A DNA stretch of 64,000 bases from Streptomyces fumigatiscleroticus (GCF_014647975.1 NZ_BMQF01000020.1:62001-126000), one strand, 5' to 3'. Counted from the first letter of the stretch, positions 1 to 12,624 are shown. The notes: generated by a model from the sequence alone, not told the origin. Program-made: numbers and translations.

Positions 1-50
1 TCGGCCGTCTCAAGGAGCTGAAGCCCTCACTGCGCCGGGACGAGGCGTAG
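1..50 (+). CDS. nusB: NusB C-terminus (partial)
   Basis: Only the last 15 codons and a TAG stop are visible; the tail reads GRLKELKPSLRRDEA. NusB is a transcription antitermination factor that works with NusE and NusG on rRNA operons. The identification rests on this tail and on the position directly before convergent bldD, as in other streptomycetes. Too little is visible to confirm any domain. A strong hairpin follows the stop. Confidence 0.6.
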   Translation, partial: GRLKELKPSLRRDEA

Positions 51-96
51 CCGGGAGGGGAGCGGACGGCAGAGGCCGGCACCCTGGCACCGCATC

Positions 97-136
97 GCCG
101 GAGGGCCCGCAGCGAACACGCTGCGGGCCCTCCGGC
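97..136 (+). terminator. Terminator after nusB
   Basis: Perfect 18-bp stem (97-114 with 119-136) closed by an AACA loop, 47 bases after the nusB stop and followed by ATCTTC. It lies before the convergent bldD terminator. Confidence 0.75.
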
Positions 137-177
137 ATCTTCGGGCATTCCACCGCCATCGCGCCCCCTCAGCCCCG

Positions 178-238
178 CAGAAAGCCGCCGGGGTGGCCGG
201 AACCGTCATGTTCCGGCCACCCCGGCGGTACGTTTCTG
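178..238 (-). terminator. Terminator after bldD
   Basis: Perfect 19-bp stem (185-203 with 210-228) with a 6-base loop, flanked by CAGAAA and TTTCTG, which extend the symmetry. Read on the minus strand it follows the bldD stop and runs into a short T stretch, so it fits as the bldD terminator. Confidence 0.75.
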
Positions 239-255
239 CTGAGGCAGTGGCGTAC

Positions 256-759
256 TCAGGCCTCCTCGTGGGACGCCACGGCACGGCGGGCGTCCGCGTC
301 CAGCACGCCCCAGCTGATCAGCTGTTCGGTGAGGACCGAGGGCGACTGGTCGTAAATGACGGCAAGGGTGCGCAGATCGTCCTGGCGGATCGAGAGCACC
401 TTGCCGTTGTAGTCACCACGCTGGGACTGGATCGTGGCCGCGTAACGCTGGAGGGGACCCGCCTTCTCGGCCGGCACCGTGGCCAGCCGCTCCAGGTCCA
501 GGACCAGCTTCGGCGGCGGCTCGGCGGCACCGCCGGGGGTGGTGCCCGGAAGCAGCTCCTGCACGGGGACGCCGTAGAAATCCGCCAGCTCGGCAAGCCG
601 CTGCACGGTCACGGCACGGTCGCCGCGCTCGTACGAACCGACCACGACCGCCTTCCAGCGTCCCTGGGACTTCTCCTCGACACCGTGGAGGGAAAGGCCC
701 TGCTGGGTGCGGATGGCCCGGAGCTTGGCCCCGAGCTGTTTGGCGTATTCGCTGGACAT
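256..759 (-). CDS. bldD: BldD developmental master regulator
   Basis: The 167-aa product matches Streptomyces BldD almost throughout from memory. BldD represses sporulation genes during vegetative growth by binding promoter DNA as a dimer bridged by tetrameric cyclic-di-GMP. An XRE-type helix-turn-helix fills residues 1-70 (AVVVGSYERGDRAVTVQRL). The C-terminal domain has both known c-di-GMP motifs intact: RGD at 114-116 and RQDD at 125-128. The gene is divergent from the pyr operon, and a palindromic BldD-type box in its upstream region suggests autoregulation. ATG start at 759. Confidence 0.97.
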   Translation of the reverse strand: MSSEYAKQLGAKLRAIRTQQGLSLHGVEEKSQGRWKAVVVGSYERGDRAVTVQRLAELADFYGVPVQELLPGTTPGGAAEPPPKLVLDLERLATVPAEKAGPLQRYAATIQSQRGDYNGKVLSIRQDDLRTLAVIYDQSPSVLTEQLISWGVLDADARRAVASHEEA

Positions 760-814
760 ATGGCTCCCCGGACACTGTCGACGCGGCTGGCTGAGTTTCC
801 ATGCCGCGCGGTTG

Positions 815-834
815 GTAACTCACTGTGAGGTTAC
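815..834. promoter_or_regulatory. BldD-box-like palindrome upstream of bldD
   Basis: GTAAC at 815-819 and GTTAC at 830-834 are inverted copies around TCACTGTGAG, itself close to symmetric; a further GTTAC follows at 840-844. The element lies 56-75 bases upstream of the bldD ATG. BldD is known to bind imperfect palindromes with GTNAC/TCAC-like halves and to repress its own gene. Assignment is by position and motif resemblance only. Confidence 0.6.
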
Positions 835-937
835 GCAGCGTTACTCTGCCGCGTCAAGCCGAATGGTCCGCACCGACTCTTCCGTGCTCTTTCCCCTCCC
901 TTGCGCCAAGGGGGTGATCAGGGCGCTCTCCGGGGCC

Positions 938-946
938 TGCTAGGGT
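938..946 (+). promoter_or_regulatory. Extended -10 of pyr operon promoter
   Basis: TGCTAGGGT is an extended -10 element with no good -35 box in front. It would start transcription near 953, giving a leader of about 60 nt that contains the complete PyrR-binding hairpin. Confidence 0.4.
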
Positions 947-965
947 GGATGGCGCAATTCCGACG

Positions 966-1004
966 TCCTTTAAGGTCCGTCCCGTGAGGCGGAGAAGGAG
1001 GTCC
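966..1004 (+). promoter_or_regulatory. PyrR-binding RNA element overlapping pyrR RBS
   Basis: The segment 978-1000 matches the conserved PyrR recognition hairpin: TCC, then the loop sequence GTGAGGC, then GGAGAAGGA. In Bacillus this motif is the anti-antiterminator. Here the GAAGGAGG arm is also the pyrR Shine-Dalgarno sequence, ending 9-10 bases before the ATG at 1012. UMP-bound PyrR would therefore block ribosome access, as proposed for mycobacteria, rather than act by attenuation. No terminator follows before the ATG. Confidence 0.8.
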
Positions 1005-1011
1005 GTTTTTC

Positions 1012-1581
1012 ATGGACACGCACTCCGATGCGCGGCCCGTTCTCGAGGGCCCCGACATCGCGCGGGTACTGACCCGTATCGCCCACGAGATCGTCGAACG
1101 CGCCAAGGGCGCCGACGACGTGGTGCTCCTCGGCATTCCGACCCGAGGCGTCTTCCTGGCCCGGCGGCTCGCCGCCAAGCTGGAGGAGATCACCGGGCGC
1201 ACGATCGCGTCCGGCTCGCTCGACATCACCATGTACCGCGACGACCTGCGCATGCACCCGCCGCGTGCGCTGGCCCGCACCGAGATCCCCGGTGACGGCA
1301 TCGACGGCCGGCTGGTCGTCCTCGTCGACGACGTGCTCTTCTCCGGCCGCACCATCCGTGCCGCCCTGGACGCGCTGAACGACATCGGGCGCCCGCGCGC
1401 GGTCCAGCTCGCGGTCCTGGTCGACCGCGGCCACCGCGAGCTGCCGATCCGCGCCGACTACGTCGGCAAGAACCTCCCCACGTCGCTGCGGGAGACGGTC
1501 AAGGTCCAGCTCGCCGAGGAGGACGGTCGCGACACCGTGCTGCTCGGCGTCAAGCCGGACGCCCCGGGCGACCAGCGCTAA
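1012..1581 (+). CDS. pyrR: PyrR pyrimidine operon regulator / uracil phosphoribosyltransferase
   Basis: A 189-aa type I phosphoribosyltransferase-fold protein. The PRPP-binding loop LVVLVDDVLFSGRTIRAALD sits at about residues 102-121, and the typical PyrR segment DITMYRDDLR at about 72-81. PyrR binds pyr mRNA when loaded with UMP and represses it; many members also have weak uracil phosphoribosyltransferase activity. It is the first gene of the pyrimidine operon and its own leader carries the RNA target. The ATG at 1012 is preceded by AAGGAGG. Confidence 0.95.
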   Translation: MDTHSDARPVLEGPDIARVLTRIAHEIVERAKGADDVVLLGIPTRGVFLARRLAAKLEEITGRTIASGSLDITMYRDDLRMHPPRALARTEIPGDGIDGRLVVLVDDVLFSGRTIRAALDALNDIGRPRAVQLAVLVDRGHRELPIRADYVGKNLPTSLRETVKVQLAEEDGRDTVLLGVKPDAPGDQR

Positions 1582-1586
1582 CACCC

Positions 1587-1617
1587 GGCGGACGTACGCG
1601 CCCGCCGTACGTCCGCC
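1587..1617 (+). terminator. Intra-operon hairpin between pyrR and pyrB
   Basis: Perfect 12-bp stem (1587-1598 with 1606-1617) with a 7-base loop, just after the pyrR stop and 69 bases before pyrB. There is no T-run. It could be a partial terminator, an mRNA-processing or stabilising structure, or the end of a separate pyrR transcript. Confidence 0.5.
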
Positions 1618-1685
1618 CGGTGCGCCCACGCGCGCGCCCGTCTGCCCGAATCCTCCCGATTGAACTGCCTTACGGAGCCTGACAG

Positions 1686-2663
1686 ATGCAGCGTCATCTC
1701 ATCTCGGCCGCCGACCTCACCCGCGACGACGCCGTCCTGATCCTCGACACCGCCGAGGAGATGGCCCGGGTCGCCGACCGGCCGATCAAGAAGCTGCCGA
1801 CCCTGCGCGGCCGCACCGTCGTCAACCTCTTCTTCGAGGACTCCACCCGTACTCGCATCTCCTTCGAGGCCGCCGAGAAGCGCCTGTCCGCGGATGTCAT
1901 CAACTTCACCGCCAAGGGCTCGAGCGTCTCCAAGGGCGAGTCCCTGAAGGACACCGCCCAGACGCTGGAGGCCATGGGCGTCGACGCCGTCGTCATCCGG
2001 CACAGCGCCTCCGGCGCCCCGTACCGGCTGGCCAACTCCGGCTGGATCGACGCGGCCGTGATCAACGCCGGGGACGGCACCCACCAGCACCCGACCCAGG
2101 CCCTGCTGGACGCCTTCACCATGCGCCGCCGCCTGGTCGGCCGGGACACCGGGCTCGGCCGGGACCTCGCGGGACGCCGGATCACGATCGTCGGCGACGT
2201 CCTGCACAGCCGGGTCGCCCGCTCCAACGTCGACCTGCTGCACACCCTCGGCGCCGAGGTCACCCTCGTCGCCCCGCCGACCCTGCTCCCGGTCGGCGTC
2301 GAGACCTGGCCCTGCGAGGTCTCCTACGACCTGGACAGCACGCTGCCCAAGTCCGACGCGGTGATGATGCTGCGCGTGCAGCGCGAGCGCATGAACGCCG
2401 CGTTCTTCCCGACCGAGCGCGAGTACTCCCGCCGCTACGGCCTGGACGGCGACCGCATGGCCAGGATGCCCGAGCACGCGATCGTGATGCACCCCGGCCC
2501 GATGGTCCGCGGCATGGAGATCACCGCCGAGGTCGCCGACTCCGGCCGCTGCACCGTCGTCGAGCAGGTCGCCAACGGCGTCTCCATCCGCATGGCCGTC
2601 CTGTATCTGCTGCTGGGCGGCAACGAGCCCGCCGTCACCCACGCGCGTATCGAGGAGAAGTAA
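1686..2663 (+). CDS. pyrB: Aspartate carbamoyltransferase catalytic subunit
   Basis: PyrB (325 aa) joins carbamoyl phosphate and aspartate to make carbamoyl aspartate, the committed step of UMP synthesis. The carbamoyl-phosphate loop STRTR is at residues 53-57, and HPTQ of the substrate site follows GDGTHQ near residue 137. Length is normal for the family. No pyrI regulatory subunit is encoded, so control probably falls on PyrR and on CarAB. pyrC starts six bases after the pyrB stop. Confidence 0.97.
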   Translation: MQRHLISAADLTRDDAVLILDTAEEMARVADRPIKKLPTLRGRTVVNLFFEDSTRTRISFEAAEKRLSADVINFTAKGSSVSKGESLKDTAQTLEAMGVDAVVIRHSASGAPYRLANSGWIDAAVINAGDGTHQHPTQALLDAFTMRRRLVGRDTGLGRDLAGRRITIVGDVLHSRVARSNVDLLHTLGAEVTLVAPPTLLPVGVETWPCEVSYDLDSTLPKSDAVMMLRVQRERMNAAFFPTEREYSRRYGLDGDRMARMPEHAIVMHPGPMVRGMEITAEVADSGRCTVVEQVANGVSIRMAVLYLLLGGNEPAVTHARIEEK

Positions 2664-2669
2664 GAAATC

Positions 2670-3956
2670 ATGAGCAAGATCCTGATCCGTGGTGCGAAGG
2701 TGCTCGGCGGCGAGCCGCAGGACGTCCTGATCGACGGCGAGACCATCGCCGCCGTCGGCACCGGCCTGGAAGCGGACGGCGCCGAGGTCGTCGAGGCCGG
2801 CGGCAAGGTGCTGCTGCCGGGCCTGGTCGATCTCCACACCCATCTGCGCGAACCCGGCCGCGAGGACTCCGAGACCGTCCTGACCGGCACCCGCGCGGCG
2901 GCCCGTGGCGGCTACACGTCCGTGTTCGCCATGGCCAACACCTTCCCGGTGGCCGACACCGCCGGTGTCGTCGAGCAGGTCTGGCGGCTCGGCCAGGAGC
3001 ACGGCTACTGCGACGTGCAGCCCATCGGCGCGGTCACCGTCGGCCTGGAGGGGGCCAAGCTCGCCGAGCTGGGCGCCATGCACGAGTCGGCGGCCGGCGT
3101 CACCGTCTTCTCCGACGACGGCAAGTGCGTCCACGACGCGGTGATCATGCGCCGGGCCCTGGAGTACGTGAAGGCCTTCGGCGGCGTGATCGCCCAGCAC
3201 GCGCAGGAGCCGCGGCTGACCGAGGGCGCCCAGATGAACGAGGGCGTCGTCTCCGCGGAGCTGGGCCTGGGCGGCTGGCCGGCGGTCGCCGAGGAGTCGG
3301 TCATCGCCCGGGACGTGCTGCTCGCCGAGCACGTCGGCTCCCGCGTCCACATCTGCCACCTGTCGACCGCCGGGTCGGTGGAGATAGTCCGCTGGGCCAA
3401 GTCCCGCGGCATCGACGTCACCGCGGAGGTCACCCCGCACCACCTTCTCCTCACCGACGAGCTGGTCCGGACCTACAACCCGGTCTACAAGGTCAATCCG
3501 CCGCTGCGCACCGAGCGTGACGTCATGGCGCTGCGCGAGGCGCTCGCCGACGGCACGATCGACATCGTCGCCACCGACCACGCCCCGCACCCGCACGAGG
3601 ACAAGGACTGCGAGTGGCCCGCGGCCGCCATGGGCATGGTCGGCCTGGAGACCGCGCTGTCGGTGGTGCAGGAGACCATGGTCGACACGGGTCTGCTGAA
3701 CTGGGCCGGCGTCGCCGACCGCATGTCCGTCAAGCCCGCGCGGATCGGACGGGCCACCGACCACGGCCGTCCCGTCTCGGCTGGTGAGCCCGCCAACCTC
3801 ACCCTGGTCGACACCGCATACCGTGGAACTGTGGACCCCGCGGGCTTCGCCTCGCGCAGCCGCAACACCCCCTACGAGGGGCGTGAGCTGCCGGGCCGTG
3901 TGACGCACACGTGGCTGCGGGGCAAGGCCACGCTCGTCGACGGGAAGCTCACGTGA
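2670..3956 (+). CDS. pyrC: Dihydroorotase
   Basis: A 428-aa type I zinc amidohydrolase that cyclises carbamoyl aspartate to dihydroorotate. The metal-binding HTH of DLHTHLREPGRE is at residues 56-58, and the late catalytic segment DIVATDHAPHPHEDK is present at about 297-311. In multienzyme systems type I dihydroorotases associate with aspartate transcarbamoylase, and here pyrB is directly upstream. The stop overlaps the start of the next gene (GTGA), indicating translational coupling. Confidence 0.97.
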   Translation: MSKILIRGAKVLGGEPQDVLIDGETIAAVGTGLEADGAEVVEAGGKVLLPGLVDLHTHLREPGREDSETVLTGTRAAARGGYTSVFAMANTFPVADTAGVVEQVWRLGQEHGYCDVQPIGAVTVGLEGAKLAELGAMHESAAGVTVFSDDGKCVHDAVIMRRALEYVKAFGGVIAQHAQEPRLTEGAQMNEGVVSAELGLGGWPAVAEESVIARDVLLAEHVGSRVHICHLSTAGSVEIVRWAKSRGIDVTAEVTPHHLLLTDELVRTYNPVYKVNPPLRTERDVMALREALADGTIDIVATDHAPHPHEDKDCEWPAAAMGMVGLETALSVVQETMVDTGLLNWAGVADRMSVKPARIGRATDHGRPVSAGEPANLTLVDTAYRGTVDPAGFASRSRNTPYEGRELPGRVTHTWLRGKATLVDGKLT

Positions 3957-4519
3957 CACCTGTGATCCTGCTGGCCGCCGGGAAACGATCGGCGGAAGTG
4001 ACCGACTGGGCCGCCCGTATCGGCTGGGTCGTCGGCCTCGGCCTGTTCGTCGCGCTCGTCTACTGGCTGATGCGCGAGGGCTGGAAGTGGCGCGGCACGC
4101 TCCAGAACGACCTTCCCGAGCTGCCCGAGGTGCCACAGGACGCGGGTCCGGCGAAGCTGACGATGAGCGGCCGCTACCACGGCTCCACCACCGCCCATCA
4201 GTGGCTGGACCGCATCGTGGCACACGGCCTGGGCACCCGCAGCCGGGCCGGGCTCACGCTGACGGACGCGGGAGTCGACGTCGTGCGCCCCGGGGCGAGC
4301 GACTTCTTCATCCCCGTCGGCGCGCTGCGCGAGGCCCGGCTCGACAAGGGCATCGCCGGCAAGGTGCTCACGGAGGGCGGCCTGCTCGTCCTGACCTGGG
4401 AGCACGGCGGCAAGCTGATCGACTCCGGCTTCCGCTCCGACCGCGCGGCCGAGCACCGCGAGTGGGTCGACACCCTGAACCGAATGATCAACAAGACGGA
4501 AACGGAAGGCGCACGATGA
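3953..4519 (+). CDS. Membrane protein of the pyr operon, PH-like domain
   Basis: A predicted 188-aa protein starting at the GTG that overlaps the pyrC stop. It has one hydrophobic segment at about residues 20-42 (IGWVVGLGLFVALVYWLM) and then a soluble beta-rich region typical of bacterial PH-like domains. Its own stop overlaps carA (ATGA). Actinobacteria, including mycobacteria, conserve a membrane protein of unknown role at exactly this site between pyrC and carA. No catalytic motif is visible. Tethering of the pathway to the membrane is only a guess. Confidence 0.85.
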   Translation: MTPVILLAAGKRSAEVTDWAARIGWVVGLGLFVALVYWLMREGWKWRGTLQNDLPELPEVPQDAGPAKLTMSGRYHGSTTAHQWLDRIVAHGLGTRSRAGLTLTDAGVDVVRPGASDFFIPVGALREARLDKGIAGKVLTEGGLLVLTWEHGGKLIDSGFRSDRAAEHREWVDTLNRMINKTETEGAR

Positions 4520-5650
4520 CGACCTCCACCAGGGGAGCTGTGAAAACTCCCGCCGTACTCGTCCTGGAGGACGGCCGGATCTTCCGCGGCCGTGCCTACG
4601 GGGCCGTGGGGGTGACCTTCGGCGAGGCCGTGTTCTCCACCGGCATGACCGGCTACCAGGAGACCCTCACCGACCCGTCGTACCACCGCCAGGTCGTCGT
4701 GATGACCGCCCCGCACGTCGGCAACACCGGCGTCAACGACGAGGACATGGAGTCCGGGAAGATCTGGGTGGCGGGCTATGTCGTGCGCGACCCCGCGCGC
4801 ACGCCCTCCAGCTGGCGCTCCCGGCGCACGCTGGACGAGGAGCTGGCCGCCCAGGGCGTCGTCGGCATCTCCGGCATCGACACCCGGGCCCTCACCCGCC
4901 ATCTGCGCGAGCGCGGCGCCATGCGCGTCGGCATCTTCTCCGGCGAGAAGGTCACCGACGAGGCCACGATGCTCGCCCAGGTGCGCGAGGCCCCCGAGAT
5001 GACCGGCGCCGACCTGTCCGCCGAGGTGGCCACCACCGAGGCGTACGTCGTCCCGGCGATCGGCGAGAAGAAGTTCACCGTCGCCGCCGTCGACCTCGGC
5101 ATCAAGGGCATGACCCCGCACCGCATGGCCGAGCGCGGCATAGAGGTGCACGTCCTGCCGGCCACCGCCACCGTCGACGACGTGTACGCGGTCGACCCCG
5201 ACGGCGTCTTCTTCTCCAACGGCCCGGGCGACCCGTCCACCGCCGACCACCCCGTCTCCGTCATGCGGGGCGTCCTGGAGCGCGGCACCCCGCTCTTCGG
5301 CATCTGCTTCGGCAACCAGATCCTGGGGCGCGCCCTCGGCTTCGGCACCTTCAAGCTGAAGTACGGCCACCGCGGCATCAACCAGCCGGTGCAGGACCGT
5401 ACGACCGGCAAGGTCGAGGTCACCGCGCACAACCACGGCTTCGCCGTCGACGCCCCCGTCGACAAGGTCTCCGACACCCCTTACGGCCGCGCCGAGGTCT
5501 CCCACGTCTGCCTCAACGACAACGTGGTGGAGGGCCTCCAGCTCCTGGACAAGCCGGCCTTCAGCGTCCAGTACCACCCCGAAGCGGCCGCCGGTCCGCA
5601 CGACGCCGCCTACCTGTTCGACCGCTTCGTCTCCCTGATGGAGGGCCAGC

Positions 5651-5658
<8 letters not shown>
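4516..5658 (+). CDS. carA: Carbamoyl-phosphate synthase small subunit
   Basis: CarA (380 aa) hydrolyses glutamine and channels ammonia to CarB. The N-terminal CPSase small domain includes FSTGMTGYQETLTDPSY. The C-terminal class I glutamine amidotransferase has its nucleophile in LFGICFGNQ and the partner histidine in QYHPEA. The ATG overlaps the preceding stop and the 3' end overlaps carB by eight bases. The product serves both pyrimidine and arginine synthesis. Confidence 0.97.
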
Positions 5659-8959
<3,301 letters not shown>

Positions 8960-8966
8960 CGGCCCC

Positions 8967-8996
8967 GAGGGGGACACCGGAAACGGTGTCCCCCTC
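8967..8996 (+). terminator. Strong hairpin between carB and pyrD
   Basis: Perfect 13-bp stem (8967-8979 with 8984-8996) closed by a GAAA tetraloop, eight bases after the carB stop, followed by TTCATGAG. It looks like an intrinsic terminator although pyrD and pyrF follow on the same strand. It may uncouple pyrDF from the upstream genes or protect the upstream mRNA. Confidence 0.6.
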
Positions 8997-9051
8997 TTCA
9001 TGAGACTGCTTCACGAGTCCTTCCGGGACTCCGGCAACAGGACACCCACAC

Positions 9052-10163
<1,112 letters not shown>

Positions 10164-10167
<4 letters not shown>

Positions 10168-11009
10168 GCGCGAACCAGCCCTTCGGCGCCCGGCTGCGCC
10201 GCGCGATGGACGAGCGCGGGCCGCTCTGCGTCGGAATCGACCCGCACGCCTCGCTGCTCGCCGAATGGGGCCTGAACGACGACGTGACGGGCCTGGAGCG
10301 GTTCAGCCGCACGGTCGTCGAGGCGATGGCCGACCGGGTCGCCGTCCTGAAGCCGCAGAGCGCGTTCTTCGAGCGCTTCGGCTCGCGCGGCGTCGCCGTC
10401 CTGGAGACCACGGTCCGCGAGGCCCGCGAGGCCGGTGCGCTGGTCGTGATGGACGCCAAGCGCGGCGACATCGGCTCCACCATGGCCGCGTACGCCGAGT
10501 CCTTCCTGCACCGGGACGCCCCGCTGTTCTCGGACGCGCTGACCGTCTCGCCCTACCTCGGCTACGGCTCCCTGAAGCCGGCCGTCGAGCTCGCCCGTGA
10601 GAACGGTACGGGCCTGTTCGTGCTGGCGCTCACCTCCAACCCGGAGGGCGCCGAGGTGCAGCACGCGGTCCGGGACGACGGGCGCACCGTCGGCGCCACC
10701 ATACTGGCCCACCTGGCCGCCGAGAACGCGGGGGAGGAGCCCCTGGGCTCCTTCGGCGCGGTGGTCGGCGCCACGCTCGGCGACCTGTCGTCGTACGAGC
10801 TGGACATGGGCGGTCCGCTGCTGGCTCCCGGCATCGGGGCCCAGGGCGCCACTCCGGCCGACCTGCCCGGGGTCTTCGGGGCGGCGGTGCGCAACGTCGT
10901 GCCGAACGTCAGCAGGGGCGTCCTGCGGCAGGGGCCCGGCGCCGCCGGGCTGCGCGCGGCGGCGGACCGCTTCGCGGAGGAGATCCGCGCGGCGGTGGCC
11001 GCGGGCTGA
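10164..11009 (+). CDS. pyrF: Orotidine 5'-phosphate decarboxylase, type 2
   Basis: PyrF (281 aa) converts OMP to UMP, the last step of the pathway. The catalytic DxKxxD array is visible in VMDAKRGDIGST at about residues 96-107. Length and sequence fit the longer type 2 subgroup found in actinobacteria and mycobacteria rather than the E. coli type. It closes the operon, with the start overlapping pyrD. Confidence 0.96.
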
Positions 11010-11308
11010 GTCCCGCGGAAGACCTCCGATGAGTCGGCCGACGCCGGTCCGAGTCTGAATACAGCCTCAAATCCGGGGCGATACGTACCGAATGTCCGGC
11101 TCGACAGAGGCTGACCAGGACTTTTCCTCTGTTCTCGCTGACTCTGGCGCGCTCGCCCGCTAGTCTCCGACGAGTGGGAACACCTCCCACGCCCTTAAAG
11201 CAGTGGGGGTGAACGGGCACGCGTGTTGCTCGTGGCTCCCCAGGTGTGGGGCGACTAGGTTCCTCACCGGTCCGTATCCGACAGTTCGACATCCGAGGTG
11301 ACGTAGGC
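11010..11308 (+). promoter_or_regulatory. Intergenic promoter region of sIHF
   Basis: A 299-base gene-free stretch. Two promoter-like pairs are seen: CTGACT (11138-11143) with TAGTCT (11161-11166) at 17-base spacing, and TGGCTC (11233-11238) with TAGGTT (11256-11261) at 17-base spacing. No clear terminator for pyrF is present, so read-through from the pyr operon is possible. Confidence 0.4.
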
Positions 11309-11632
11309 GTGGCTCTTCCGCCCCTTACCCCTGAACAGCGCGCAGCCGCGCTCGAAAAGGCCGCCGCGGCTCGCCGGGAGCGGGCCGAGGTCAAGAATCG
11401 ACTCAAGCACTCCGGCGCCTCCCTGCACGAGGTCATCAAGCAGGGCCAGGAGAACGACGTCATCGGCAAGATGAAGGTCTCCGCCCTCCTTGAGTCCCTG
11501 CCGGGCGTGGGCAAGGTCCGCGCCAAGCAGATCATGGAGCGACTCGGCATCTCCGAGAGCCGCCGCGTGCGGGGCCTCGGGTCCAACCAGATCGCTTCCC
11601 TGGAGCGGGAGTTCGGCAGCACCGGCTCCTGA
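11309..11632 (+). CDS. sihF: Actinobacterial integration host factor sIHF
   Basis: A 107-aa basic nucleoid protein. Actinobacterial IHF binds DNA without sequence specificity, affects topoisomerase activity and influences development and antibiotic production. The GTG at 11309 gives VALPPLTPEQRAAALEKAAA and the usual length; upstream in-frame sequence is not protein-like. The helix-hairpin/H2TH DNA-binding part LPGVGKVRAKQIMERLGI is near residues 60-77. GAGGTG lies at a fitting distance before the start. The usual neighbours are pyrF upstream and gmk downstream. Confidence 0.95.
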   Translation: MALPPLTPEQRAAALEKAAAARRERAEVKNRLKHSGASLHEVIKQGQENDVIGKMKVSALLESLPGVGKVRAKQIMERLGISESRRVRGLGSNQIASLEREFGSTGS

Positions 11633-11669
11633 GTCCCGGGCACTCCGCGATTGCTGGAATAATCGCTGC

Positions 11670-12227
11670 ATGAGTGAACGTCCGCGGCTGACCGTGCTCT
11701 CCGGCCCCTCGGGGGTCGGCAAGAGCACGGTCGTCGCCCATATGCGCAAGGAACATCCCGAGGTCTGGCTCTCGGTGTCGGCGACGACCCGCAGGCCCCG
11801 CCCCGGCGAGCAGCACGGGGTCCACTACTTCTTCGTCACCGACGACGAGATGGACAAGCTGATCGCCAACGGCGAGCTGCTGGAGTGGGCCGAGTTCGCC
11901 GGGAACCGCTACGGGACGCCCCGCCGCGCGGTCCTCGACCGGCTGGAGGCGGGCGAGCCCGTGCTCCTGGAGATCGATCTCCAGGGCGCGCGGCAGGTCC
12001 GCGAGTCCATGCCCGAGGCCCAGCTGGTGTTCCTGGCTCCTCCCTCCTGGGAGGAGCTGGTGCGCAGGCTCACCGGCCGGGGCACCGAGCCGCCCGAGGT
12101 CATCGAGCGCCGCCTCGAGGCGGCCAAGATCGAGCTGGCGGCCGAGCCGGAGTTCGACGAGACCCTGGTCAACACCTCTGTCGAGGATGTGGCGCGCGAG
12201 CTGCTAGCCTTGATGGACGTTGTGTGA
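11670..12227 (+). CDS. gmk: Guanylate kinase
   Basis: A 185-aa kinase phosphorylating GMP to GDP. The P-loop GPSGVGKST is at residues 12-20, and the GMP-binding part is in SATTRRPRPGEQHGVHYFF. The ATG at 11670 gives the normal length; the in-frame upstream extension only shadows sIHF. AATAAT at 11659-11664 lies 5-10 bases before the ATG, so transcription could begin almost at the start codon (leaderless); this is inference. Confidence 0.96.
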   Translation: MSERPRLTVLSGPSGVGKSTVVAHMRKEHPEVWLSVSATTRRPRPGEQHGVHYFFVTDDEMDKLIANGELLEWAEFAGNRYGTPRRAVLDRLEAGEPVLLEIDLQGARQVRESMPEAQLVFLAPPSWEELVRRLTGRGTEPPEVIERRLEAAKIELAAEPEFDETLVNTSVEDVARELLALMDVV

Positions 12228-12291
12228 TCGTGACTGATCACAGTTCTTGATCACACAGCCTGAATCTTTCCCATCCATCGGAAGGTAGAGC

Positions 12292-12564
12292 GTGTCCTCT
12301 TCCATCTCCGCGCCCGAGGGCATCATCAACCCGCCGATCGACGAGCTCCTCGAGGCCACCGACTCGAAGTACAGCCTCGTGATCTACGCGGCCAAGCGGG
12401 CCCGCCAGATCAACGCGTACTACTCGCAGCTCGGCGAGGGCCTCCTCGAGTACGTCGGTCCGCTCGTCGACACCCACGTGCACGAGAAGCCGCTCTCGAT
12501 CGCCCTGCGCGAGATCAACGCGGGTCTGCTGACCTCCGAGGCCGTCGAGGGCCCGGGCCAGTAG
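12292..12564 (+). CDS. rpoZ: RNA polymerase omega subunit
   Basis: A 90-aa omega subunit (GTG start) that helps fold and assemble the beta' subunit. Characteristic segments are INPPIDELLEATDSKYSLV and AAKRARQINAYYSQLGEG. Loss in Streptomyces is known to affect differentiation and antibiotic production. It follows gmk, as commonly seen. GGAAGG is the ribosome-binding site. Confidence 0.96.
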   Translation: MSSSISAPEGIINPPIDELLEATDSKYSLVIYAAKRARQINAYYSQLGEGLLEYVGPLVDTHVHEKPLSIALREINAGLLTSEAVEGPGQ

Positions 12565-12589
12565 TATTTTCAGCTTTCAGCTGGCTTAT

Positions 12590-12624
12590 CCACAGGCCCG
12601 GCAGCGCGACTGCCGGGCCTGTGG
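12590..12624 (+). terminator. Terminator after rpoZ
   Basis: Perfect 15-bp stem (12590-12604 with 12610-12624) and a 5-base loop, 26 bases after the rpoZ stop, followed by TGTGTG. Confidence 0.75.

Noticed and set aside
1578..4223. 881-codon open frame on the minus strand over pyrB-pyrC
   Set aside because: Shadow of the pyr genes. High G+C removes stop codons from antisense frames; the translation is Arg/Gly/Asp-rich without any known domain.
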